In this document: positions 8,846 to 15,269 of the stretch, piece by piece | Position numbering within the stretch: the first letter of the stretch is position 1 | Layout of the letters: every line of letters begins with the position of its first letter | DNA from: Chryseobacterium sp. | Lineage (GTDB): Bacteria; Bacteroidota; Bacteroidia; Flavobacteriales; Weeksellaceae | Direction: 5' to 3' | Assembly (NCBI GenBank): GCA_017989575.1 | Contig: JAGNPP010000006.1 | Location: 1 to 21,223, forward strand | Length of the DNA stretch: 21,223 nucleotides | Notes under the pieces: generated by a model | Database searches by the model: none | Seen by the model: the letters and a program-made list of their open reading frames with translations, nothing else | Told to the model about the DNA's origin: nothing | Position numbers and translations under genes: made by a program

Positions 8846-9601
8846 TTAAATTGAATCGATTGTCCCACCGGAATCTCTGTCAGCAGAAAGTTTGATTCCC
8901 GACAAAGTTTTATATCTGATTTTCGCCAGCGAACTTGCAGAAGCTGTGAGTTCTTTAGAAACAGTCAAAGTAACTGATGAAGCTGATTCTGCAGTCACAT
9001 TCGCAACAGAAATATTAGTTTTGGTCGCAATGATTCTGGATGCACCTTCAGACGTGATTTTCGCAGAATTAATTTTTCCTTGAATATCAATTTTACTCCC
9101 AGATTGTGCGTTCAACACAAGACTTTCAGTATTTACAGTTCCTAGTACAGAGCCTCCAGATTCGGTATTGATAACAATACTTTTCGCATTGGAATCACCA
9201 ACTATTTTTCCGCCACTTTCCGTAGAAAATTCCTGAGTATCAAAGTTGTCTTTGATTTTCACAACAGACCCAACTCCGGCGTGCACAGATTTTACATCTT
9301 TTGCATAAATCACAATTCTAGTTTCCACATTCTCCAGTGACCGACTTTCTTTGTAGCCAATTTTCAACGTGTTATTTTTGACAATGATCTCAACAAAACG
9401 AAGAACATTGCTTGTAATCACAGCTTTTTCTTCATCAGACTTTATCACTTCTACATTGAAAACCATTTCGGAATCTATAGAATCAAAATGTTCCAAAGTT
9501 ATAGTTTTGCTTTCCAGATTCTCATTCGTTTTCGATGCGTTTTGCGCTTTTACAAATATTGCCGTAACGGTAACTATGATTAGTAATAATAATTTTTGCA
9601 T
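8846..9601 (-). CDS. Secreted GIN-domain (DUF2807) protein
   Basis: A 251-residue protein with a signal peptide (MQKLLLLIIVTVTAIFVKAQ) followed by a repetitive beta-rich body: short strands alternating Ser/Gly/Thr turns (TESGGKIVGDSNAKSIVI, NTESGGSVLGTVNTESLVL, AQSGSKIDIQGKINSAKI). This is typical of the head-GIN / DUF2807 family, which folds as a right-handed beta-helix. In Bacteroidota these proteins are exported envelope proteins, annotated as putative adhesins on weak evidence. It sits 24 bases after the adaptor gene and 29 before the DUF4932 gene, inside the exporter operon. It may be a periplasmic or surface partner of the exporter, but nothing in the sequence shows how. Confidence 0.85.
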   Translation of the reverse strand: MQKLLLLIIVTVTAIFVKAQNASKTNENLESKTITLEHFDSIDSEMVFNVEVIKSDEEKAVITSNVLRFVEIIVKNNTLKIGYKESRSLENVETRIVIYAKDVKSVHAGVGSVVKIKDNFDTQEFSTESGGKIVGDSNAKSIVINTESGGSVLGTVNTESLVLNAQSGSKIDIQGKINSAKITSEGASRIIATKTNISVANVTAESASSVTLTVSKELTASASSLAKIRYKTLSGIKLSADRDSGGTIDSI

Positions 9602-9625
9602 TGTTATATTTTTATAGTTTCAAGT

Positions 9626-10867
9626 TTATTTTTGAATATCTAATATCTCATATTTCTTAAGTTCAGTATAATCTGATGTAATGACCGTTTCACCTTGTTT
9701 CAATCCTGAAATGACTTCGTAATACATTTGGTTTTCCCTTCCAAGGCTGATGTCTCGTTTTACAGCTTTGTTATTTTTAAGTACAAAAATCCATTTCCCG
9801 TTGGTGTCTTTGTAGAAGTTTCCTTTCGGAATCATCACACTTTGTGTGTCAGCAGAAAGTTTCAATTTCACGCCGAACGTCATCCCGATTTTTAAATTTT
9901 CAGGTTTTACGTCAACAAAATTAAGTTCCACAGAAAATTGTCCGTCTTTCACTTCCGGAAGAATTTTGGTAATGATGACATCAAATTGTTTCGCATTACT
10001 TTCCAAACTTCCTTTGATTCCGTTTGTGAGTTTATTGATATAATATTCATCCACTTTTGCAATCAGCTTGTAACCGCCCATCAAATCTACTTTTCCGATG
10101 CTTTCTCCACTTGTCAGATTCTGTCCTAATGAAATATTAAATGACGATAATCTTCCCGAAACCGGTGACATTATCAAGAAATTATTTTTGTTGGAACGAA
10201 GGATATTCAAGCTTTTTTCCATTTGGTTAATAGAATTATTGATAGCAGTAAACTGAGAATTTCTCGAAGATTTTTCACTTGAAGCACCATTTTCCACAAT
10301 CACTTTTCTTTGCTTCTGATAATTTAGATTTTGTAATGCGATATCATAATCGGTTTTCTTTCCGATTTCCGCATCGTACAATCTTTTCTGAAGGTTGAAA
10401 GATTGCAACGCCGTATTGTAATCATTTTGAGATTGCAATAATTCTTTATCTTGATTGAATTCCTGATTTTTCAGTTCCAAAAGCGAACTTCTCATCTGAC
10501 TGATTTGTTGCATAATTCCCGTTTCCTGATTCAGATAATTGAACTCCGTATTCGGATTGTAAACTCTTGCAATCGGTTGTCCTTTTGTCAACATTTGTCC
10601 ATCTTCCGCAAAAATTTCTTTCACAGCTCCACCTTCCAAAACATTAACCAAAGAAGAATTAAGAGATTGAGTTTGCGCCGTCACCATCAGCATATCTTCA
10701 AATTTCCCATTCGTCACTTCATCCGTTTGAATGTCTTCCAATTTAACATTGTAAGTTTTTTTCTGATTCAGAAAGTACCATCCAAAAAGTGAAACTGCCA
10801 AAGCAGAGACAACGATAATTAATATTAATTTTAGTTTAGATTTCTTTTTTACTATTTTCGTATCCAT
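9626..10867 (-). CDS. Efflux periplasmic adaptor subunit, HlyD/MacA family
   Basis: A 413-residue membrane-fusion protein. A single N-terminal membrane anchor (about 14-33) follows a Lys-rich cytoplasmic tip. Then come a lipoyl/barrel-sandwich half (VNVLEGGAVKEIFAEDGQMLTKGQPIARV, given here only as a region near residues 74-102), a long alpha-helical hairpin (about 115-225, many Gln/Asn/Leu), the second sandwich half (NFLIMSPVSGRLSSFNISLG, about 228-247), and a beta-barrel and membrane-proximal domain to the end. It would bridge the permeases to the TolC-like channel. It is the first gene of the operon, with a sigma-54-like promoter about 34 bases upstream of its ATG. The first-gene position means its start defines the operon leader. 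Confidence 0.92.
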   Translation of the reverse strand: MDTKIVKKKSKLKLILIIVVSALAVSLFGWYFLNQKKTYNVKLEDIQTDEVTNGKFEDMLMVTAQTQSLNSSLVNVLEGGAVKEIFAEDGQMLTKGQPIARVYNPNTEFNYLNQETGIMQQISQMRSSLLELKNQEFNQDKELLQSQNDYNTALQSFNLQKRLYDAEIGKKTDYDIALQNLNYQKQRKVIVENGASSEKSSRNSQFTAINNSINQMEKSLNILRSNKNNFLIMSPVSGRLSSFNISLGQNLTSGESIGKVDLMGGYKLIAKVDEYYINKLTNGIKGSLESNAKQFDVIITKILPEVKDGQFSVELNFVDVKPENLKIGMTFGVKLKLSADTQSVMIPKGNFYKDTNGKWIFVLKNNKAVKRDISLGRENQMYYEVISGLKQGETVITSDYTELKKYEILDIQK

Positions 10868-10900
10868 ATTTAAGATAACTTATTTACTTACAGACTATTA

Positions 10901-10916
10901 CACAATGTAGATGCCA
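10901..10916 (-). promoter_or_regulatory. Putative sigma-54 (-24/-12) promoter of the exporter operon
   Basis: Read on the minus strand from 10916 to 10901 the sequence is TGGCATCTACATTGTG, against the sigma-54 consensus TGGCAC-N5-TTGC. The GG and the second invariant pair are separated by exactly 10 bases; the only key deviation is GT for GC at -12. Transcription would start near 10891, giving a leader of about 24 bases before the ATG at 10867. No TAnnTTTG box is seen in the same stretch. The divergent gene set includes a sigma-54-dependent activator, which supports the call. Confidence 0.65.
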
Positions 10917-10978
10917 GAGATTTATAAGTTCATAACTCTCTGAAAATGTGATTAAATATAATTTTATTAATTTTAAGA

Positions 10979-11017
10979 CTGTTCATTATCGGACACTTTT
11001 TGTGCGGAAATGAACAG
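10979..11017. promoter_or_regulatory. Paired palindromic enhancer (UAS) for an NtrC-type activator
   Basis: Two 16-base sites, TGTTCATTATCGGACA (10980-10995) and TGTGCGGAAATGAACA (11001-11016), each fit TGT-N10-ACA and are inverted copies of each other (13 of 16 identical after reversing one). Five bases separate them and the centres are 21 bases apart, two turns of B-DNA. The outer arms form a perfect 9-base inverted repeat (CTGTTCATT / AATGAACAG). They lie about 90-125 bases upstream of the predicted operon start, the usual range for sigma-54 enhancers, with an AT-rich, bend-prone stretch (10921-10978) between. Binding by the response regulator at 12402-13745 is inferred. Confidence 0.65.
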
Positions 11018-11160
11018 ATGAATTATTATTGATAAATGATGAGTAAGAGCTTTTTTAAATTATTTAATATCAATTCTTATAAATTTTATCTGGCTCTAAA
11101 TTAAAGTGATTTCTAATCTAATAAAAAACTCAAATACGACTCGATTATTATAAACAAAGA
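11018..11160. other. AT-rich intergenic stretch without a recognisable gene
   Basis: Part of the 401-base gene-free region between the divergent adaptor and ATPase genes. Apart from a copy of the short TGATAAATGAT-type repeat (11017-11040, also at 3999-4023), I see no frame of coding character, no hairpin terminator and no clear TAnnTTTG box here. A plus-strand promoter for the ATPase-regulator-kinase genes should lie between here and 11268 but is not obvious. Confidence 0.5.
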
Positions 11161-11224
11161 CACTTCAATGACCTAATTAATGTTAATTAAGTCACTTTAA
11201 TGACCTAATTACTATTAATTAGGT
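11161..11224. repeat. Two tandem 32-bp units, each palindromic, upstream of the AAA ATPase gene
   Basis: Unit 1 is 11161-11192 and unit 2 is 11193-11224, with 28 of 32 positions the same. Each unit holds a palindrome: in unit 2 TGACCTAATTA and TAATTAGGTCA are perfect 11-base arms around CTAT, ending two bases beyond the unit; in unit 1 the 12-base arms around TG have one mismatch. The pair ends 44 bases before the ATPase ATG. This is the layout of a double operator or of a site bound by a dimeric protein, and could control the ATPase-regulator-kinase genes. Confidence 0.75.
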
Positions 11225-11268
11225 CAGTTAAAATTATTTTTATTAACTTGCTTCTTCAAATCGATGAG

Positions 11269-12402
11269 ATGAATATTCAAAGATATCTAAAGAAAACAAT
11301 TGAGAAAAACCTGCATAAACAAAAGGTTATAAGGATTTTTGGAACGCGACGTACCGGCAAATCCACAATGCTCAAAACTATCTTTTCGGAACATTCGGGC
11401 GATGCTGTCATCCTCCAAGGTGAAGATATGAACGTGCAAGAACTTTTGAAAACTCGTACGGTAAAAAATTATGAGCGATTGATTGGCAACAAAAAACTGC
11501 TGATGATAGACGAAGCGCAAGTAATTCCAGACATAGGAAATATTCTTAAATTGATGATTGATAATATTGAACCGCTCAACATCATCGTCACAGGAAGCAG
11601 TAGTTTTGATTTGCAAAATTCCTCTGGACAGCCTTTGGTAGGACGAAATATGGATTTTCAAATGTTTCCAATTGCTCAAAAAGAATTGTCGGAAACAGAA
11701 AATCTCCTCGACACCAAAAATAATCTTGAGGAAAGAATCATCTATGGAAGTTACCCCGAACTTTGGCACTTGGAAACCTTGGAAGAGAAACAAAACTACC
11801 TGAAACAGCTGGTAGAAAATTACCTTCTGAAAGACATCCTGATGTACGAAAATGTTTTGGGTTCGGATGTTTTGTACAAATTGTTGCAGTTGCTCGCTTT
11901 CCAATGTGGAAATCTTGTGAGTACAACAGAACTAAGCAACGCACTGCAAATCAACAAAATAACAGTCGATAGATATTTGGATTTGCTGTCGAAAGTGTAC
12001 ATCATCTTTCCAATAAGTGGTTTTAGCAAAAATCTGAGAAAGGAAATCACCAAAAGTAAAAAATGGTACTTCTACGACAACGGCATCCGAAACGCGCTCA
12101 TCAACAACTTCAATCTTCTTTCACAAAGGAATGATGTGGGGCAATTGTGGGAGCAATATTTCATCTCGGAAAGGATAAAATCCAACGCTTCCAACCTGCA
12201 ATATCCGCAATATCATTTTTGGAGAACTTACGACGGGCAAGAAATAGACTTGCTGGAAATCGACAATTATCAAAACATAAAAGCGTGGGAAACCAAGTGG
12301 AAATCTGACAAGGCAAAAATCCCAACTGCCTTTGCGAAAGCTTATCCAGAGGCAGAATTTACAATCATTAATCAAAATAACTATTTAGATTTTATATCCT
12401 GA
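11269..12402 (+). CDS. AAA-family ATPase with DUF4143 (PD-(D/E)XK-like) C-terminal domain
   Basis: A 377-residue protein of the AAA_14/DUF4143 type. Walker A is GTRRTGKST (25-33), Walker B LLMIDE (77-82), and a sensor-like stretch IIVTGSSSFDL occurs at 105-115. A winged-helix-like segment (about 215-250) precedes the DUF4143 nuclease-fold domain, whose GQEIDLLEI (323-331) and AWETKW (339-344) supply the acidic and E-x-K residues of a PD-(D/E)XK site. The family is widespread, often in many copies per genome, and its cellular role is unknown. The ATG encoding MNIQRYL was chosen over a TTG at 11248. The stop codon overlaps the regulator's ATG by one base (TGATG), so the two are probably translationally coupled. 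Its place between regulator and export operon suggests a later insertion or a captured partner. Confidence 0.88.
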   Translation: MNIQRYLKKTIEKNLHKQKVIRIFGTRRTGKSTMLKTIFSEHSGDAVILQGEDMNVQELLKTRTVKNYERLIGNKKLLMIDEAQVIPDIGNILKLMIDNIEPLNIIVTGSSSFDLQNSSGQPLVGRNMDFQMFPIAQKELSETENLLDTKNNLEERIIYGSYPELWHLETLEEKQNYLKQLVENYLLKDILMYENVLGSDVLYKLLQLLAFQCGNLVSTTELSNALQINKITVDRYLDLLSKVYIIFPISGFSKNLRKEITKSKKWYFYDNGIRNALINNFNLLSQRNDVGQLWEQYFISERIKSNASNLQYPQYHFWRTYDGQEIDLLEIDNYQNIKAWETKWKSDKAKIPTAFAKAYPEAEFTIINQNNYLDFIS

Positions 12403-13745
12403 TGCGAAAAAAAGAAGCTCATATTTTAATTGTTGATGACGACGAGGATATTTTATTTTCGGCGAGAGTTTGGCTCAAGAAATTTTTTACGGAAGTGAGT
12501 TGTCTCAGTCAGCCTAAAAATATTCTGAAGTTTTTAGCGGAACATCAAATTGATACGGTTCTTCTCGATATGAATTTTCGGAAAGGTTTTGAAAACGGAC
12601 AAGACGGATTGTATTGGATGAATGAAATCAAAACTTTGGAACCTCAACTTCCGATTATTTTGATGACCGCTTACGGCGAAGTGGAATTGGCGGTTGAAGC
12701 TTTGAAAAATGGCGCTTCCGACTTTATTCTGAAACCTTGGAATAATGAAAAATTATACGCTTCAGTAAATCTCGCAGTTGATATTTCCCGAAAAAACAAA
12801 AAATTGAATCAATGGGAAAATGTCAGCATAAAAACCAATCAATACCAGCTGGAAACTGCGTCTTTTGCAATGCAGGAAGTGATGGAACAAATTACAAAAG
12901 TTGCGCCGACCGATGCTAATATTTTACTTTTAGGAGAAAACGGAACTGGAAAATATGTCCTCGCAGAACACATTCACGAATTGTCGGAAAGAAAAAACCA
13001 GCCTTTCGTTCACATCGATTTGGGAAGTCTGTCCGAAAATCTTTTTGAAGCCGAATTATTTGGTTATAAAAAAGGAGCTTTTACAGATGCGAATCAGGAT
13101 TACTCAGGGAAGATTGAAAATGCGCAGAATGGAACAGTATTTTTGGATGAAATCGGGAATCTTCCGCTTCATCTTCAAACTAAATTATTGAGCTTGATTC
13201 AAAATCGAAAACTGACTAGAATTGGAGAAAACAAAGAACGAACTTTGGACGTGAGATTTATTTTTGCGACGAATGAAAATCTTAAAAAAGCAGTTTCAGA
13301 AAATCGTTTTAGAAAAGATTTATATTATAGAATTAATACGGTTGAATTACAAATTCCGAGTTTGAGAGAACGATTGGAAGATATTCCGACTTTGGCGAAT
13401 TATTTTTTAGAAAAGTATAGGCAGAAATACCACAAGGAAGATTTAGCTTTGAATGAATCATTAACTAATGAACTCACAACCTATTCTTGGCCTGGAAATA
13501 TCCGTGAACTTGACCATTGCATCGAGAGAAGCGTGATTCTTTCCAACGAGAAAAATTTGAAATTATTGATGCCTCAAGATGATGATTCTGATAAACCAAT
13601 AGTCAATCTCAACATCGAAGAAATGGAAGAAATTCTCATCAAAAAAGCTTTGAAAAAACACCGTGGAAACATTTCTTTGGCGGCAGAAGATTTGGGATTG
13701 TCCAGAGCGGCATTGTATCGAAGAATGGAAAAATTTGAATTGTGA
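12402..13745 (+). CDS. Sigma-54-dependent response regulator, NtrC family
   Basis: A 447-residue three-domain activator. The receiver domain (about 6-125) has acidic residues VDDDED (11-16), phospho-acceptor Asp56, Thr89 and Lys111. The AAA+ domain (about 150-380) has Walker A GENGTGKY (178-185), the sigma-54 contact loop as GAFTDA (225-230) instead of GAFTGA, Walker B VFLDE (246-250), and the arginine-finger region FRKDLYYRIN. A Fis-type helix-turn-helix closes the protein (about 411-445, NISLAAEDLGLSRAALYRRM). The kinase gene follows 91 bases later. It should bind the paired palindromes at 10979-11017 and open the sigma-54 promoter of the export operon; that target is inferred from position and site structure. 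The start overlaps the preceding stop and gives the normal receiver N-terminus. Confidence 0.95.
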   Translation: MRKKEAHILIVDDDEDILFSARVWLKKFFTEVSCLSQPKNILKFLAEHQIDTVLLDMNFRKGFENGQDGLYWMNEIKTLEPQLPIILMTAYGEVELAVEALKNGASDFILKPWNNEKLYASVNLAVDISRKNKKLNQWENVSIKTNQYQLETASFAMQEVMEQITKVAPTDANILLLGENGTGKYVLAEHIHELSERKNQPFVHIDLGSLSENLFEAELFGYKKGAFTDANQDYSGKIENAQNGTVFLDEIGNLPLHLQTKLLSLIQNRKLTRIGENKERTLDVRFIFATNENLKKAVSENRFRKDLYYRINTVELQIPSLRERLEDIPTLANYFLEKYRQKYHKEDLALNESLTNELTTYSWPGNIRELDHCIERSVILSNEKNLKLLMPQDDDSDKPIVNLNIEEMEEILIKKALKKHRGNISLAAEDLGLSRAALYRRMEKFEL

Positions 13746-13751
13746 TAAAGC

Positions 13752-13780
13752 GGGAAGTTGGGAGATGGAAGATGGAAGTT
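13752..13780. repeat. Dispersed GGGAAGTTGGG-type repeat in the regulator-kinase gap
   Basis: This 29-base stretch matches 4031-4059 between the permease genes at 27 positions and in the same strand orientation. It is not part of an inverted repeat here; only the left-arm half seems present. It shows that the repeat family is not restricted to the exporter operon. Confidence 0.65.
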
Positions 13781-13787
13781 AAAAATT

Positions 13788-13820
13788 AGCCTTGTCAAGG
13801 TTTTGAACCTTGACAAGGCT
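13788..13820. repeat. Perfect 15-bp inverted repeat (hairpin) between regulator and kinase genes
   Basis: The arms AGCCTTGTCAAGGTT (13788-13802) and AACCTTGACAAGGCT (13806-13820) pair without mismatch around TTG. In RNA this is a very stable hairpin, 16 bases before the kinase ATG. No T-run follows, so intrinsic termination is unlikely on the plus strand; attenuation, mRNA processing or a protein-binding site are alternatives. Its clean symmetry also fits a mobile palindromic element. Confidence 0.8.
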
Positions 13821-13836
13821 GGACAATAAAATTAAA

Positions 13837-15156
13837 ATGAACAAACAACAATTTATTTGGCTGTTATTTATTCTCCTGGCGATTGTCAGCGGGATTTTTG
13901 CGTTTGATTTTTATTCTCAAAACAAATGGATAAATTTCGGTTTGTTTACGATGATAACAATTGGTTGTATCGTTTTGGCGCAGGTTTCAGCTTTATTATT
14001 TATTCAGAAAAGTGAGAAGATATTGTTGGCAATCCAGAAAAAAGATTTTTCATTATTTCCTAAAACTGAGGAAAATAATTTGGTTGATAATACTGTAAAA
14101 CTTTATTATCAAAGCAAAGAAGAACATTTATCTTTGTCATCTTACAAACTTTTGTACGAAGAAATTTTGAATCAATTGGAAATCGGATTGATGATTCTTT
14201 CCGAGAAAAATAATCAGTGGGAAGTTTTTTATGTGAATCCAGTTTTTCTGGAAATTCTGCAAATTCCAAAATATAATTCTTGGGATTTATATGAATCCAA
14301 AACGTCAGAATTTTATAAAATCATTGAACAAACTAACTATGAAAACTCGCAGGAATTTTTTGATATTTCGATTAATGAAAATGTAAAACAATCATTTTCT
14401 CTTCGAACCAAAAAAGTTCAGAATGTCAAAAACCGTTTCTGCATCATCAGTCTGGAATCTGTTCAGAAAATTATCGAGCAAAAAGAAAAACTCGCTTGGA
14501 ATAATTTGATGAAAGTGATTTCTCACGAACTTCTGAATACTTTAACGCCTGTGAACAGCTTGATTCAAAATCTTGAATATATTGCAAATCAAGAAGTTGT
14601 TGAAAAAGAAGACCAAGAGGAAATGAAGGAAAGCTTAATGATTATCAATTCAAAATCCAAACAATTACTGAATTTTGTGGACGATTACCGCCAAGTCGCT
14701 GAACTTCCAAAACCTGTGTTCAAAACTATTTCTTTGACGCAAATTGTAGAATCTGCGCTTAATTTCCTCAAACCGGAATTCGAAAAAAATCAGATTAAAA
14801 TCATCAATTCTCTGGAAAACCAAGTGATTTTTGCTGACCAGAAAATGATTGAAAGATGTTTGATTAATCTTTATCTAAACGCAATTTATGCAGTTGCCGA
14901 CAACTCAGAAAAAATAATTAAAACAGAAATAAAAACATTCAACAAAAGAATTTTATTAAGCGTTGAAGACAACGGCATCGGAATCTCAAATGAAATCAAA
15001 GACAAGATTTTCCTCCCGTTTTTCACAACCAGAATCAGCGGTTCTGGAATTGGTTTAACTTTGAGCAAAAGTATTATCGAAGCTCATAAAGGTTACCTTA
15101 ATTATAAACCTTTGGAAAAAGGAAGTCGGTTTGAAGTGTGGTTTGTAGAGCAATAA
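13837..15156 (+). CDS. Membrane sensor histidine kinase partner of the sigma-54 regulator
   Basis: A 439-residue kinase. Two membrane helices (about 7-25 and 33-56) are separated by a very short loop, so there is no real periplasmic sensor domain. A PAS-like segment follows (about 105-205, with LEIGLMILSEKNN and VFYVNPVFLEIL). The dimerisation domain holds the H-box ISHELLNTLTPVNSL with His230. The ATPase domain has the N-box (CLINLYLNAIYAV, about 341-353), G1 EDNGIGIS, F-box LPFFTT, and G2 GSGIGLTLSKSII (402-414). The ATG encoding MNKQQFIW was preferred to an in-frame ATG at 13810, inside a hairpin. It probably phosphorylates Asp56 of the regulator. With so short an external loop it likely senses a membrane or cytoplasmic cue, for instance envelope stress; this is inference. 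Confidence 0.93.
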   Translation: MNKQQFIWLLFILLAIVSGIFAFDFYSQNKWINFGLFTMITIGCIVLAQVSALLFIQKSEKILLAIQKKDFSLFPKTEENNLVDNTVKLYYQSKEEHLSLSSYKLLYEEILNQLEIGLMILSEKNNQWEVFYVNPVFLEILQIPKYNSWDLYESKTSEFYKIIEQTNYENSQEFFDISINENVKQSFSLRTKKVQNVKNRFCIISLESVQKIIEQKEKLAWNNLMKVISHELLNTLTPVNSLIQNLEYIANQEVVEKEDQEEMKESLMIINSKSKQLLNFVDDYRQVAELPKPVFKTISLTQIVESALNFLKPEFEKNQIKIINSLENQVIFADQKMIERCLINLYLNAIYAVADNSEKIIKTEIKTFNKRILLSVEDNGIGISNEIKDKIFLPFFTTRISGSGIGLTLSKSIIEAHKGYLNYKPLEKGSRFEVWFVEQ

Positions 15157-15243
15157 TTCAATTTAAGATAGACATTAAGAGCCAAAATCACCTATACAAC
15201 CAATTTTATATAAAATAAGAAGATTTAAATCTATTTATTTTGT

Positions 15244-15251
15244 TATATTTG
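15244..15251 (+). promoter_or_regulatory. Bacteroidota-type -7 box TATATTTG before the second ATPase gene
   Basis: TATATTTG is an exact match to TAnnTTTG, 18 bases before the ATG at 15270, so transcription would start around 15256. A -33 TTG element is not clear at the expected distance. The box also argues against a TTG start at 15240, which would lie upstream of the transcript. Confidence 0.55.
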
Positions 15252-15269
15252 GATAAATTAAATACATTT

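Noticed and set aside
176..10867. Type I secretion system
   Set aside because: There is no fused exporter ATPase-permease and no RTX-type substrate; the permeases are FtsX-fold, so a MacAB-like machine fits better.
11161..11224. Two-unit repeat as a CRISPR remnant
   Set aside because: Units abut without spacers and are palindromic throughout.
11084..11251. Plus-strand sigma-54 promoter before the ATPase-regulator genes
   Set aside because: TGGC near 11090 and TTGC at 11248 both lack a partner element at the required 10-base spacing.
11248..11268. TTG start for the first DUF4143 ATPase
   Set aside because: An ATG seven codons on gives the usual short N-terminus before the ATPase domain; nothing supports TTG.
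11269..12402. First ATPase as an insertion-sequence helper or transposase
   Set aside because: No transposase, terminal inverted repeats or target duplication seen; the tandem palindromes occur only on one side.
13810..13836. Earlier ATG for the histidine kinase
   Set aside because: It lies in the right arm of the perfect hairpin, which would block initiation; the ATG at 13837 gives a typical membrane-first N-terminus.
15240..15269. TTG start for the second ATPase
   Set aside because: It precedes the TATATTTG promoter box, so it would not be in the mRNA if that promoter is used.
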